NCBI GenBank assembly: GCA_965661055.1
Contig: CBFICS010000013.1
Coordinates: 1 to 64,000, forward strand
Source of the DNA: CBFHSF01 sp965661055
GTDB lineage: Bacteria > Bacteroidota > Bacteroidia > Flavobacteriales > Schleiferiaceae
Direction of reading: 5' to 3'
DNA length: 64,000 bases
Below are positions 26,774 to 36,185 of this stretch, one piece after another. Both the position numbers and the translations under genes were made by a program. Below the pieces are notes generated by a model, which worked only from the letters and a program-made list of their open reading frames with translations, searched no databases and was not told where the DNA came from. The stretch's first letter is position 1. The number at the start of each line of letters is the position of its first letter.

Positions 26774-27589
26774 CTATTTCTCGCTATTTAAAATAATAGG
26801 GAGTCCGTCTTTACCACTACCAATTACAATTACTTTAGAATTTGAGCTTTCTGATAGTCTTATCGTTGCTTCAATTCCTTTCTCTTTTAAAATTTTGTCG
26901 GTAATAGAAGCACTTACGATTCGGTTGGCTTGAGCTTTACCCTCTGCTTCGATTTTCAGCCTTTCTTTTTCTTTTTCTGCTTGCTGAAGCCTAAACTCAT
27001 ACTCTAGTGATGCTTGTTCTTGTTTTAGCTTTTTCTCAATGGCTTGTTGAAGAGAAACTGGCAATTCTACATCGCGTATCAATACGTCATCTAACTCAAT
27101 GTATTTGTCGCTGATGGAAGCAATGGTTTGCTCGTAGATTTCGTCTTCTATCACTTCTCTTTTTGAACTATACAGTTCTTCTGGCAGGTACTTACCAATT
27201 ACTTCACGGGTGGCAGAGCGGATAGATGGAATTACGATTTTATCATGAAAATTCACCCCCACTTCATCGTGTAAATAACCAAGCTTTTCAATATTTGGCT
27301 TATACCAATAACTGACTTCTAGCTTAATGGTTAATCCATTCTTTGAAAGCACTTGCATGTTGCTGGTGGCACTTTGAACCCTTACATCATATATGTACAT
27401 ATCGTTCCACGGAGCAATAACATGAAACCCTTGAGAATAGGTTTTCTCTTTTTCTAACCCAGAGAATCTATTAAACAATACTCCTTCTTGGCCGGCTTCT
27501 ATGGTCAAGGTGCTCATTGATACTATAATGATAAAGAATAATACCAATCCGATTATGGCAATGGTTAAATTTGAAAATTGTCTATTCAT
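26774..27589 (-). CDS. Prohibitin/SPFH-domain membrane protein
   Basis: The 271-residue protein has one N-terminal membrane segment (about 10-30), an SPFH domain (EAGQEGVLFNRFSG ... AVQSATSNMQV-like beta strands, 33-190) and a Lys/Glu-rich coiled coil (about 175-215, QQAIEKKLKQEQASLEYEF). It would form large rings at the inner membrane, as prohibitins and HflK/C do, possibly influencing membrane proteolysis; the partner is unknown. It starts ten bases after the VWA-protein gene ends, so the two are likely co-transcribed. Confidence 0.88.
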   Translation of the reverse strand: MNRQFSNLTIAIIGLVLFFIIIVSMSTLTIEAGQEGVLFNRFSGLEKEKTYSQGFHVIAPWNDMYIYDVRVQSATSNMQVLSKNGLTIKLEVSYWYKPNIEKLGYLHDEVGVNFHDKIVIPSIRSATREVIGKYLPEELYSSKREVIEDEIYEQTIASISDKYIELDDVLIRDVELPVSLQQAIEKKLKQEQASLEYEFRLQQAEKEKERLKIEAEGKAQANRIVSASITDKILKEKGIEATIRLSESSNSKVIVIGSGKDGLPIILNSEK

Positions 27590-27599
27590 ATTTTTAGTT

Positions 27600-29642
27600 T
27601 TAATACCAACCAGACCATCTTCTTACTCCCCACTCTATCGTTAAAAACAGAAGTAAAAGGATTAAAAATAAGGGATCTGATATGGCCTTTGTTAATTTAT
27701 CTATTGTTTTTACTCTAGGCTTTTCAATTCCTATAGATCTGAGTTCATTTAATATTTGGTCCCTTTTGCTCCATGGAATAAAACTTCCATAACTCTGGTC
27801 AGAAATCTTTCTCAATACATCCCACCTAGCCGTTTGATCAAAATCTTCAAGAGAATAGTCAGAAACTGAAAAGCGACCCTTTTTCACTAATTTTTCATCT
27901 CCGTACGTAGCGTTAACTTCAAAGGTATAGTTGCCAGGTTTAGGTTGACTAATTTTTCTGAAGTAGGACTTATCTCTTGCAAACAATGACCACTCTATGG
28001 GCCTATCATTTTCGTGCTGTAGCGTCATGGTAACTTCGGCTTCGGTGGTGGGAACAAACTCTGAAGTCAAAACAGTCGCTTGAAGCGTAAACGGTACACC
28101 TTGATTGACCACGTTTGAAAAGTCTAACATTAACCTATCCTTAGCGCCGAAAGTACTTGAATAACGCAAAAGAGAATGCATAAGTTCATCGACCTCTGCG
28201 GTTGATTGATTTTTGGCATAAGCATACATTCGAGTCCTCCAAATATCAGTAGAGCGGATAAGTACCCGTGGGTATCCTTTTATTTTACCCGCCATTATTA
28301 TGGGATAATTACTCTCAACCCCTTTAACAATGGCTTGTGCAACAACCTTTAAGTCGCCTATTTTTTGTCGACTAAGAAGTAAATTTACCTCTGGACTACT
28401 TTTAAAAACTTCTTGGGTATTAGGTCCCAAGTCAAATAATCCGTTGTTTCCTAATAATTGCCATTGCCCGGTTTCACTGAAAATACCCGCTGGAGTAACA
28501 CTAAATAGGTTTTTCTCTAAAACACTAGGAGAAATCTTTTCACCTTCAAATATTATAAGTCCGCCTTTAAAGTCCTTCAACTCTTCTCTAAAAGTGAGAA
28601 ATTGAGAATTATTGATATCATGAACTAAAACCACATCGTATTCATCAAGGGTTTTCGGAATTTCGTTTATGGCTAACACCACCTTAAACTCTTGATATTT
28701 TTCAATGACTTCTTTAATTCCGTTGATATCTGGATGTGAGGCACCCGCCAGAATCAGAATTTTCTTTTGATCATCTTTTACTTCAATATACTTGGTAATT
28801 CGGTTGTTAAGCGGATTTTCAGAATCGGGTGAAACCGATACTGCAACGGGGAAAAGTCCTTTTTTATCAGCTTTTGCAAAAGTTGAAACTAAGAGAACAT
28901 CGTTTTCTTGACGCGGTGTCCATGACTTTTGAAAAATAGATTTGCCGTTGTACTCTATAACTACTTTTAGGTTTTTCCCACTAAACCCATTGGCTCTTAC
29001 CAAAGCATTAATAGGAAATTCATTTCCGATATAAGAAACGCTATTTACCCTTAGGTTTTCTATCCACGCATCTTTTCGCTGGGTAGTATCACCAAGTCCT
29101 AAGGTGAAGAAGGGGACTTTGGGCAGTGTATTGTGGTAAATAGGATTTTGTCCTGTGTTGTAAATACCATCAGACAATAGAATAACCCCACCTACTTCAC
29201 GACCTTCATAATCTTGTTTAATCTGGGAAAAAACGGATGAAATATTAGTCCCTTTTTCATCAAGGGTAAACTCATCATTAGGACCTGCATCCACACCAAA
29301 AGTGTAAACCCCTAGTTCATTGGTTCCCTGAAATGAATTTTTAATTTCTTCAATAAAATCATTGATTTCATTGGAAGTGGTAGCCTTGGCTACACTGTTA
29401 GAATTGTCAACTGCTAGAATAATATGAGACGGCTCACTTACCTTAACCTCTTGGTGAATCATGGGTTCCAGTAACAGAGCACTCAAAACAAAAATTGCGA
29501 GAAACCTTGCAATCGCGGCGGTAATTCTAAGCGACTTTTTAGGAATTCTACGTTCTTTAAAATACATCCACAGCGCAATTCCTCCCGCGAAAGCGGCAAG
29601 AATAACGAGGTAAATAGGATGGTGAACAAAAAGTACTGACAA
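27600..29642 (-). CDS. VWA-domain membrane protein with C-terminal transmembrane anchor
   Basis: This protein of about 680 residues has two N-terminal membrane helices (about 8-25 and 40-62), a von Willebrand factor A-like domain with the metal-site motif DNSNS near 79 and ILLSDG later, Ig-like beta domains in the middle, and a final membrane helix near the C terminus (DPLFLILLLLFLTIEW). Such proteins occur in Bacteroidota near BatA/B-type or regulatory genes; the function is unknown. No ATG fits: the frame opens at a TTG (29640-29642) that lies 11 bases after the fabG terminator T-run. Confidence 0.75.
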   Translation of the reverse strand: MSVLFVHHPIYLVILAAFAGGIALWMYFKERRIPKKSLRITAAIARFLAIFVLSALLLEPMIHQEVKVSEPSHIILAVDNSNSVAKATTSNEINDFIEEIKNSFQGTNELGVYTFGVDAGPNDEFTLDEKGTNISSVFSQIKQDYEGREVGGVILLSDGIYNTGQNPIYHNTLPKVPFFTLGLGDTTQRKDAWIENLRVNSVSYIGNEFPINALVRANGFSGKNLKVVIEYNGKSIFQKSWTPRQENDVLLVSTFAKADKKGLFPVAVSVSPDSENPLNNRITKYIEVKDDQKKILILAGASHPDINGIKEVIEKYQEFKVVLAINEIPKTLDEYDVVLVHDINNSQFLTFREELKDFKGGLIIFEGEKISPSVLEKNLFSVTPAGIFSETGQWQLLGNNGLFDLGPNTQEVFKSSPEVNLLLSRQKIGDLKVVAQAIVKGVESNYPIIMAGKIKGYPRVLIRSTDIWRTRMYAYAKNQSTAEVDELMHSLLRYSSTFGAKDRLMLDFSNVVNQGVPFTLQATVLTSEFVPTTEAEVTMTLQHENDRPIEWSLFARDKSYFRKISQPKPGNYTFEVNATYGDEKLVKKGRFSVSDYSLEDFDQTARWDVLRKISDQSYGSFIPWSKRDQILNELRSIGIEKPRVKTIDKLTKAISDPLFLILLLLFLTIEWGVRRWSGWY

Positions 29643-29652
29643 TACAATTGGA

Positions 29653-29683
29653 TAAAAAAAGCCCTGACCATTACGCCAGGGCT
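29653..29683 (-). terminator. Rho-independent terminator of fabG, abutting the next start codon
   Basis: On the minus strand a 7-bp stem (arms at 29677-29683 and 29660-29666) with a ten-base loop is followed by seven Ts (29653-29659). It lies 14 bases after the fabG stop and 11 bases before the TTG start of the VWA gene. Confidence 0.75.
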
Positions 29684-29696
29684 CTGTGAATAGTAA

Positions 29697-30443
29697 TTAC
29701 ATTAACATTCCGCCGTCTACGGGAAGAACCTGTCCGGTAATATAGCCGCTAAGGTCTGAACCTAAGAAAAGACAGGCATTTGCCACATCTTCTGGAGAAC
29801 CTCCTCTTTTTAAAGGAATAGAATCTCTCCAACCTTGAACGGTATTTTCGTCTAATACTGCGGTCATTTCAGTTTCAATGAATCCAGGAGCAATTACGTT
29901 GCAACGGATATTTCTAGAGCCTAATTCAGCAGCAATTGACTTAGAAAAACCAATAATTCCAGCTTTAGAGGCCGCGTAATTGGCTTGACCTGCATTACCC
30001 TTAACACCTACTACTGAAGAAATGTTAATGATAGATCCAGAACGTTGTTTCAAGAAAGTTCTTTGAACTGCTTTGGTCATATTGAATACAGAATTCAAGT
30101 TTACTTTGATCACTCTATCAAAGTCTTCTTCTGTCATTCTCATCAACAAATTGTCTTTGGTGATACCTGCGTTATTTACCACGATATCAATTTGGCCAAA
30201 ATCTTTAACAACATTAGCAATTAACTCTTCAGCCGCATCCATTTCTGATGCATCAGAACGATAACCCTTTACTTGAGTTCCGTATGCCGACAATTCTTTT
30301 TCAAGGGCTTCTCCTTTTTCTACACTTGATAAATAAGTAAAAGCCACATTGGCTCCGTTTTTAGCAAATACTTCTGCAATACCTTTACCGATACCCTTTG
30401 AGGCACCTGTAATAATGGCTGTTTTTCCTTGAAGTAAACTCAT
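29697..30443 (-). CDS. fabG: 3-oxoacyl-[acyl-carrier-protein] reductase FabG
   Basis: The 248-residue short-chain dehydrogenase has the NADP-binding TGASKGIG (12-19), NNAG (90-93) and the catalytic triad Ser142, Tyr156 and Lys160 (ISSVVG ... YAASK). These fit FabG, which reduces 3-oxoacyl-ACP in fatty-acid elongation. The C-terminal LPVDGGMLM is typical. Its start is the last base of the SPOR gene (30443), so they form an operon; fabG ends at a terminator. Confidence 0.93.
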   Translation of the reverse strand: MSLLQGKTAIITGASKGIGKGIAEVFAKNGANVAFTYLSSVEKGEALEKELSAYGTQVKGYRSDASEMDAAEELIANVVKDFGQIDIVVNNAGITKDNLLMRMTEEDFDRVIKVNLNSVFNMTKAVQRTFLKQRSGSIINISSVVGVKGNAGQANYAASKAGIIGFSKSIAAELGSRNIRCNVIAPGFIETEMTAVLDENTVQGWRDSIPLKRGGSPEDVANACLFLGSDLSGYITGQVLPVDGGMLM

Positions 30444-31006
30444 TATTTGTTTGAATTAGATGTTTCTATTTTTTCCGCTTCAATTAGGCCTAGCGGTTGG
30501 CCATCTTTATAGGCAACGATATAAGCGAACTCCATACCCAAGGAAGCAAGCATTTGTTGAAAAGCTTGTGCATCCACTACCCTTGAGAACGCCCCAACGC
30601 TTATTTTCTCAAACCCCTCGGCTGAGTGATACGCATGTAAATTGTCAAAGGCTGTTTGGTAGGCTTTCCACTGATCCCCTTCAAAGGCGCCGATTTGAAC
30701 TCGGTACACCAGTCCGTTGTCAGACACATAATTGATTTTTTCAATTTGTCCGTCTTTGTAAACCACCATGCTATCTCTTGGGTTAGGCTCTGTGGCGGCA
30801 ACCTTTGTATTTCCCGAAAAGAGGGTATCATAGGCGGTATACCCCAAAGACAAAATCAACAATATACCTAGAATTATGGGCAGTGTGTTTGAAGTTTTGA
30901 CTTCAACCTTAGAAGCAGATTGATTACCCAAAGACTCCTTTAGATTTTTATTTTCTGCCTCTAGGTTAGCGATTTTCTCTTTTGCCTCTTGTGGAATAAA
31001 ACTCAT
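30443..31006 (-). CDS. Single-pass membrane protein with SPOR domain
   Basis: This 187-residue protein has an N-terminal coiled-coil-like segment (EAKEKIANLEAENKNLKESL, 7-26), one membrane helix (about 43-60) and a C-terminal SPOR-like domain (about 103-172; VYRVQIGAFEG ... AYIVAYKDGQPLG). SPOR domains bind denuded septal peptidoglycan, which places it at the division site. It sits between glmM and fabG and shares one base with fabG. Confidence 0.82.
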   Translation of the reverse strand: MSFIPQEAKEKIANLEAENKNLKESLGNQSASKVEVKTSNTLPIILGILLILSLGYTAYDTLFSGNTKVAATEPNPRDSMVVYKDGQIEKINYVSDNGLVYRVQIGAFEGDQWKAYQTAFDNLHAYHSAEGFEKISVGAFSRVVDAQAFQQMLASLGMEFAYIVAYKDGQPLGLIEAEKIETSNSNK

Positions 31007-31050
31007 AGTTAGTTATTTGATAAGGTGAAGGTACACATTTTACCAAAATA

Positions 31051-32439
31051 CTATTTTAAGAGCGCCTTGATTTCTGCCAAGAATCTCTCGCCAAGTTCAT
31101 TGGCTTTTTCTTGAGTTGGGGCTTCGGTATAAACTCTTACAATGGGTTCTGTATTTGATTTTCTCAAGTGTACCCACCCTTCTGAAAAGTCAATTTTTAC
31201 CCCATCAACAGTATTAACTTCTTCGTGTGCATACTTCTGCGCCATGTCTGCTAAAAGGCTATCTACATCAATGCCTGCATTCAATTCTGCTTTCATTTTA
31301 GCCATGAAATAAGGAGGATATCCGGCTCTTAGTTCAGACATCTTTTTACCTGTGGTCGCCAAATGAGATAAGACCAAAGCTACCCCTACCAATGAATCTC
31401 TTCCGTAGTGAAGCTCTGGATAAATAACTCCTCCGTTTCCTTCACCACCAATTACCGCTTGAGTTGCCTTCATCATCTCCACAACATTCACTTCACCCAC
31501 AGCAGATGCTGAATACTTCCCTCCTAGCTCTTGGGTAACATCTCTTAAGGCTCTTGAAGAACTCAAGTTAGAAACGGTATTTCCGGGCGTTAACCTCAGC
31601 AAGTAATCGGCAACCAATACCAAAGTGTATTCTTCGCCAAACATTTCTCCGTTTTCACTGATCAATGCCAATCTATCTACATCAGGATCTACCACAACAC
31701 CCAGGTCACATTTCTTTTCTGTGACAAGGTTCATGATGTCGCCTAAGTGTTCTTTTAAAGGTTCTGGATTGTGAGGAAATTGTCCGTTAGGCTCACAGTA
31801 TAAGGCCTCCACACGATTCACCCCCAACGCTTTTAATAAAGCTGGAATGGCAATACCCCCGGTTGAATTTACCCCATCAACCGCCACAGAGAAATTGGCC
31901 TTCTTTATGGCTTCTACATTTACGGTAGGTAAGTTTAAAACCATTTCAATGTGCTTATCAATAGCGCCTTCATAAGTTTCATACCCTCCAAGATCATCAA
32001 CCTCCACGAAAGTGAAGTCTTCACTAAGCACGGTATCTAAAATCTCTTTACCGTCTTTTCCACTTAAGAATTCTCCTTTGTGATTAAGAAGCTTTAGGGC
32101 GTTCCATTGTTTTGGATTGTGAGAAGCCGTTAGAATAATTCCTCCGTCGGCGTTTAACTCAGGCACCATAACCTCTACGGTTGGTGTAGTACTTAACCCT
32201 AGGTCTACAACATGGACACCTACTCCACTTAAAGTGCTAGAAACCAACGTAGAAATCATGTGTCCCGACGGACGTGCATCTCTACCAATAACCACCTGGG
32301 GATTATTTTTACCGCTTTGCTTTTTTATCCACTGTCCGTAAGAAGCAGCAAATTTTACCGCATCAATGGGAGTTAGCGCATCTCCTGGATTTCCACCAAT
32401 GGTACCTCTAATTCCCGATATACTTTTTATTAATGTCAT
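31051..32439 (-). CDS. glmM: Phosphoglucosamine mutase (or related phosphohexomutase) GlmM
   Basis: The 462-residue protein belongs to the alpha-D-phosphohexomutase superfamily: the phosphoserine loop TASHNP (Ser106), the metal loop DPDVDR near 250, a sugar-binding GEGNGGV and a C-terminal phosphate-binding RKSNTEPIVRVYTEA. The length matches Bacteroidota GlmM, which makes glucosamine 1-phosphate for peptidoglycan and lipopolysaccharide precursors. A phosphomannomutase role cannot be excluded from sequence alone. It lies upstream of the SPOR/fabG pair. Confidence 0.88.
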   Translation of the reverse strand: MTLIKSISGIRGTIGGNPGDALTPIDAVKFAASYGQWIKKQSGKNNPQVVIGRDARPSGHMISTLVSSTLSGVGVHVVDLGLSTTPTVEVMVPELNADGGIILTASHNPKQWNALKLLNHKGEFLSGKDGKEILDTVLSEDFTFVEVDDLGGYETYEGAIDKHIEMVLNLPTVNVEAIKKANFSVAVDGVNSTGGIAIPALLKALGVNRVEALYCEPNGQFPHNPEPLKEHLGDIMNLVTEKKCDLGVVVDPDVDRLALISENGEMFGEEYTLVLVADYLLRLTPGNTVSNLSSSRALRDVTQELGGKYSASAVGEVNVVEMMKATQAVIGGEGNGGVIYPELHYGRDSLVGVALVLSHLATTGKKMSELRAGYPPYFMAKMKAELNAGIDVDSLLADMAQKYAHEEVNTVDGVKIDFSEGWVHLRKSNTEPIVRVYTEAPTQEKANELGERFLAEIKALLK

Positions 32440-32503
32440 AATCTAAATTTCGATTGTCAAAAATAGAAAACCCTAGTAGTTTTCTAGGCTCATTTTCTAT
32501 TTT

Positions 32504-34633
32504 TTATGCCGGTTGTTCAACGTCTTTCATACTCAATTGAATTCGCTTTCGAGGGATATCAACCTCTACTACCTCTACATTAACATATTGCCCTAGTTTT
32601 ACGACCTCTAACGGATCAGACACAAAGGCGTTTTTCAACTGTGAAATATGGACAAGTCCATCTTGTTTCACCCCTACATCTACAAAAGCGCCAAATTTGG
32701 TAATATTAGAAACGATTCCGGGTAATTTCATGCCAATTTTTAGGTCTTCCATTTTGTGAACCTCATCAGAAAAAGAGAATACCGTAGCTTTACTTCTAGG
32801 GTCTCTTCCTGGTTTTTTAAGCTCTTCAATAATGTCTTTACGGGTCTCTGGACCCACCTCATCAGACACCTCCCAATTAATTTCTAATTCTGAAGCAATC
32901 ATATCTTCTACAGAAAGTTTGTTGGCCTTGGCAACCGCCTCTACGTAAGAATATCTTTCTGGATGAACCGCCGTTTTATCTAATATATTTTTAGAATTTG
33001 GTACCCTAATAAATCCTGCTGACTGCTCAAAGGCCAGAGGACCCATAAGCGGAATTTTCTTTAATTCTTGTCTGCTGCTTATTTCACCGTGCTTCTTTCT
33101 ATACTCTATAATATTTGAAGCGAGTTTAGGTCCGATACCAGAAACATATTTTAGCAAATACTCACTAGCAGTATTAATCTCTACACCCACCTCATTCACG
33201 CAGCTTGAGACTACCCTATCTAAAGATTCTTGTAACAGCTTTTGGTCCACATCGTGTTGATATTGTCCTACACCCAGGTTTTTGGGCTCAATCTTAACCA
33301 GTTCAGCAAGAGGGTCTTGCAACCTTCTACCAATACTTACCGCTCCTCTAACCGTTACATCGTATTGAGGAAACTCTTTTCTACCCACAGAACTAGCAGA
33401 ATATATAGAAGCTCCCGCTTCATTGACACTAAAGGCTTTTACCTCTCTGTCAAAGTGAGTGTTTTTCACAAGATTTTCCGTTTCTCTTCCCGCGGTGCCA
33501 TTTCCTATGGCAATGGCATCAACCTTATAGGCTTGAACCCATTGAGACAATTTCTTTTTTGCTTGGTTAAACTCTCTTTGTGGAGGATGTGGAAAAATAT
33601 TTTCATTGTGCAGTAACTGTCCTTGTTCATCAAGAATCACGACCTTACATCCCGATTTAAATCCAGGGTCAATCGCCAAAATCCTTTTGCCTCCCAAAGG
33701 GGGCATCATTAACAGTTGTCTTAGGTTTCCTGTAAAGATAGATATAGCCTCACGATCTGCTTCCTCCTTCTTTAGTGTCCTTATTTCAGATTCTAAAGAC
33801 GTTTTTATAAACCGTTTGTAAGCTTCTTTGCATGCTTTTTTAATGACCTCACTTGATGGACTTTGAGAACGGATAACCGACTCCTCTATTTTCTTCAAGT
33901 TTTGGTCCTCTTCTGCACGAAGTTTTAGGCGAATTATTCCTTGCGATTCGCCTCTAAGCATGGCAAGGAATCTAAACCCTGGGGTGCGTGAAACTTTTGA
34001 TTGATAATCAAAATAGTCTTTAAAAGTACTGCCCTCGTCTTCTTTTCCTTTAATCACCTTTGAACTCCACTCACCCTCTCGATTAATGGCCCTACGTATG
34101 GCGTTTTTTATGCTTATCCGCTCATTTATCCATTCGGCAATAATCTCAATAGCCCCTTGAAGAGCGTCCTCAACAGAAGGTACCGTAGAATTTACAAACC
34201 GCCGAGCTAAGTCTTCTGGGTGAGAAGCTCCTTGACTCATGATCATCTTAGCCAGTGGCTCAAGGCCTTGACTTCTCGCTACTTCTGCTTTTGTTTTTCT
34301 CTTGGGCTTATAAGGTGTGTAAATATCCTCTAACAGATGAATGTCATGGCAATCTTCAATTTTTGCCTTGAGTTCATCCGTTAGCTTTTCTTGCTCTTTA
34401 ATAGATTTTAGAATTGCAATTTTTCTCTTTTCTAACTTTTCAAGTTGTTCATAAAGCGATAAAATATTCTCTATAGCTACCTCATCAAGGTTGCCGGTAA
34501 GTTCTTTTCGGTACCTAGCCATAAAGGGTATTGTCGCACCCTCTTGACTCATTTTCAAAACATTGCCAACGCTTGAAGAATCTACATTTAGCTGTCCTGA
34601 AATTATTTTATAAAGATTGTTGTCAATTGCCAT
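32504..34633 (-). CDS. tex: Tex-family RNA-binding transcription accessory protein (YqgF and S1 domains)
   Basis: The 709-residue protein shows the Tex layout: N-terminal helical domain with GATIPFMARYRKEL (32-45), a YqgF/RNase H-like core (LAIDPGFKSGCKVVILDE, about 330-347), helix-hairpin-helix repeats (VSGIGPKLASNI) and a C-terminal S1 domain (about 635-705, LPGIVSNITKFGAFVDVG). Tex associates with RNA polymerase and nucleic acids. It is divergent from the TPR gene. Confidence 0.94.
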   Translation of the reverse strand: MAIDNNLYKIISGQLNVDSSSVGNVLKMSQEGATIPFMARYRKELTGNLDEVAIENILSLYEQLEKLEKRKIAILKSIKEQEKLTDELKAKIEDCHDIHLLEDIYTPYKPKRKTKAEVARSQGLEPLAKMIMSQGASHPEDLARRFVNSTVPSVEDALQGAIEIIAEWINERISIKNAIRRAINREGEWSSKVIKGKEDEGSTFKDYFDYQSKVSRTPGFRFLAMLRGESQGIIRLKLRAEEDQNLKKIEESVIRSQSPSSEVIKKACKEAYKRFIKTSLESEIRTLKKEEADREAISIFTGNLRQLLMMPPLGGKRILAIDPGFKSGCKVVILDEQGQLLHNENIFPHPPQREFNQAKKKLSQWVQAYKVDAIAIGNGTAGRETENLVKNTHFDREVKAFSVNEAGASIYSASSVGRKEFPQYDVTVRGAVSIGRRLQDPLAELVKIEPKNLGVGQYQHDVDQKLLQESLDRVVSSCVNEVGVEINTASEYLLKYVSGIGPKLASNIIEYRKKHGEISSRQELKKIPLMGPLAFEQSAGFIRVPNSKNILDKTAVHPERYSYVEAVAKANKLSVEDMIASELEINWEVSDEVGPETRKDIIEELKKPGRDPRSKATVFSFSDEVHKMEDLKIGMKLPGIVSNITKFGAFVDVGVKQDGLVHISQLKNAFVSDPLEVVKLGQYVNVEVVEVDIPRKRIQLSMKDVEQPA

Positions 34634-34720
34634 GGGTCAAAGAAAACAAAAGTTAAAAGACGTTGTTGGTGTATTCTGGCAATTTTGTTGATTTTTATGT
34701 TAAAATCTTTTGATTGTACT

Positions 34721-34728
34721 TACTTTTG
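34721..34728 (+). promoter_or_regulatory. Possible -7 promoter element (TACTTTTG) of the TPR gene
   Basis: TACTTTTG fits TAnnTTTG and lies 45 bases before the ATG of the TPR-protein gene. A clear -33 element at 17-20 bases upstream is missing, so this is a weak call. Confidence 0.35.
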
Positions 34729-34772
34729 TCCGCTTAATTTCGTTTTATATTTAGGTAGCAATAAAAACGACC

Positions 34773-36155
34773 ATGTTTGAATTTGAAGACTCATCAATTA
34801 ACCACTTAGTTCAGCGTTTCGAAGAAATGCTAGAAAACCACTCTGTGTTGTTCTTTGATGTAGATGATTTAGAATCGTTAGCCGACCATTATTTTGAGAA
34901 TGGATTTTTCTCAAAAGCAATGATGGCCATTGACATGGGAGCAAATCAGCACCCCACCTCTGCTAGCTTTCCTATAAAGAGGGCTCAGTATTTTCTAGCT
35001 ACCAATAAGTTAGAACAAGCCGTTGAAGAATTAGAGAAAGCAGAGTCTTTAGATCCCAATAATTTAGACCTCCTAATTGCACGGGGTACCTTCCACTCTA
35101 AAGAAGGACAACATCGCAAGGCTATTGCTATTTATAAAAACGCAATTGATCAGCACATAGACAATGGTGAGATTTTCCCATTAATCGCATATGAATATCA
35201 ACAACTCGGTGAGTACAAGGAAGCCATTAAGTGGTTAAAGCAAACTTTAGACGCTTTTCCAGACGATGAATTAGCTCTGTACAACCTAAGTTTGTGCTAT
35301 GACTTTTTAGAAGCCAATGAAAAGGCAATAAGTTATTTTAAGAAATATTTAGATTCTAATCCTTATTCAGAAACAGCCTGGTATCAACTCGGCCTTATTT
35401 ACAATAAGTTAGACAAGCCAAAATTAGCCCTAGAAGCCTTTGATTACGCCATTGTAATTGATGAGTATTTCACCGCAGCCTATTTTGAAAAAGCCAAAAT
35501 TTTAGAAAAGACTCAACAGTTTGAAAAAGCCGCAGAGACTTACCTATTATCATTTGAATTTGATGAACCTAGTGGTTATTCATACTACCGTATTGGTAAT
35601 TGTTACCGCAACATGGGCGATTCTAAAAAAGCCCTAAAATTCTTTAGGTTGGCAATTTCTGAAGATCCAGAATTAGATGAGGCCTATTTAGAGTTATCAC
35701 TGATCAATCTTGCCAATGGTAAGGTGTTTGAGTCTATCCACAACATTAGAAAAGCCATTTCACTAGACAATGACAACCCCGATTACCTTGTGGTTGCCGC
35801 TGATGTTTACAAACAAGTGGGCTTGTATCTTGAGGCTACTCAGTGTTACGAAAAGATTTTAGATCACGGCTTCAATGAGCCGGAACTATATATTGATTAT
35901 GCAGAATTGCTCTTAGACATGGACGAGGTGAATGAAGCCCTCGACTTGTTAAAAGTAGCCGTTGGTGTGCACGGTGATTCTGAAGAATTAAGATGTGTCT
36001 ATGCAGGTTACTTATTTGCGGTGGGTAGAGATCGCGAAGGTTTTGTTGAATTAACCGAAGCCAAAAAATACAGTGACAAAGTAGAGTCTATTTTCTTTGA
36101 GTATTTTCCGCATTACCAAGACGAGGCAGAAATCGTTTCATTCTTTAAAGGGTAA
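34773..36155 (+). CDS. Tetratricopeptide-repeat protein
   Basis: This 460-residue acidic protein has no signal peptide and is built almost entirely from TPR units (for example DLESLADHYFENGFFSKAMMAIDMG, ALEAFDYAIVIDEYFTAAYFEKAKI, GYSYYRIGNCYRNMGDSKKALKFF). About ten to eleven repeats are visible between residues 25 and 440. TPR solenoids bind partner proteins; the partner is unknown. It is followed closely by the DUF368 gene. Confidence 0.88.
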   Translation: MFEFEDSSINHLVQRFEEMLENHSVLFFDVDDLESLADHYFENGFFSKAMMAIDMGANQHPTSASFPIKRAQYFLATNKLEQAVEELEKAESLDPNNLDLLIARGTFHSKEGQHRKAIAIYKNAIDQHIDNGEIFPLIAYEYQQLGEYKEAIKWLKQTLDAFPDDELALYNLSLCYDFLEANEKAISYFKKYLDSNPYSETAWYQLGLIYNKLDKPKLALEAFDYAIVIDEYFTAAYFEKAKILEKTQQFEKAAETYLLSFEFDEPSGYSYYRIGNCYRNMGDSKKALKFFRLAISEDPELDEAYLELSLINLANGKVFESIHNIRKAISLDNDNPDYLVVAADVYKQVGLYLEATQCYEKILDHGFNEPELYIDYAELLLDMDEVNEALDLLKVAVGVHGDSEELRCVYAGYLFAVGRDREGFVELTEAKKYSDKVESIFFEYFPHYQDEAEIVSFFKG

Positions 36156-36160
36156 ACCTT

Positions 36161-36168
36161 TACCTTTG
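36161..36168 (+). promoter_or_regulatory. Possible -7 promoter element (TACCTTTG) before the DUF368 gene
   Basis: TACCTTTG fits the Bacteroidota -7 consensus and ends 17 bases before the GTG start of the DUF368 gene. It lies just after the stop of the TPR gene. No convincing -33 partner was seen. Confidence 0.35.
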
Positions 36169-36185
36169 ACCAAATTCATTTTTAC

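Noticed and set aside
29483..29671. 62-codon minus-strand frame whose ATG lies in the fabG terminator loop
   Set aside because: It runs out of frame through the well-supported VWA protein and has no homology.
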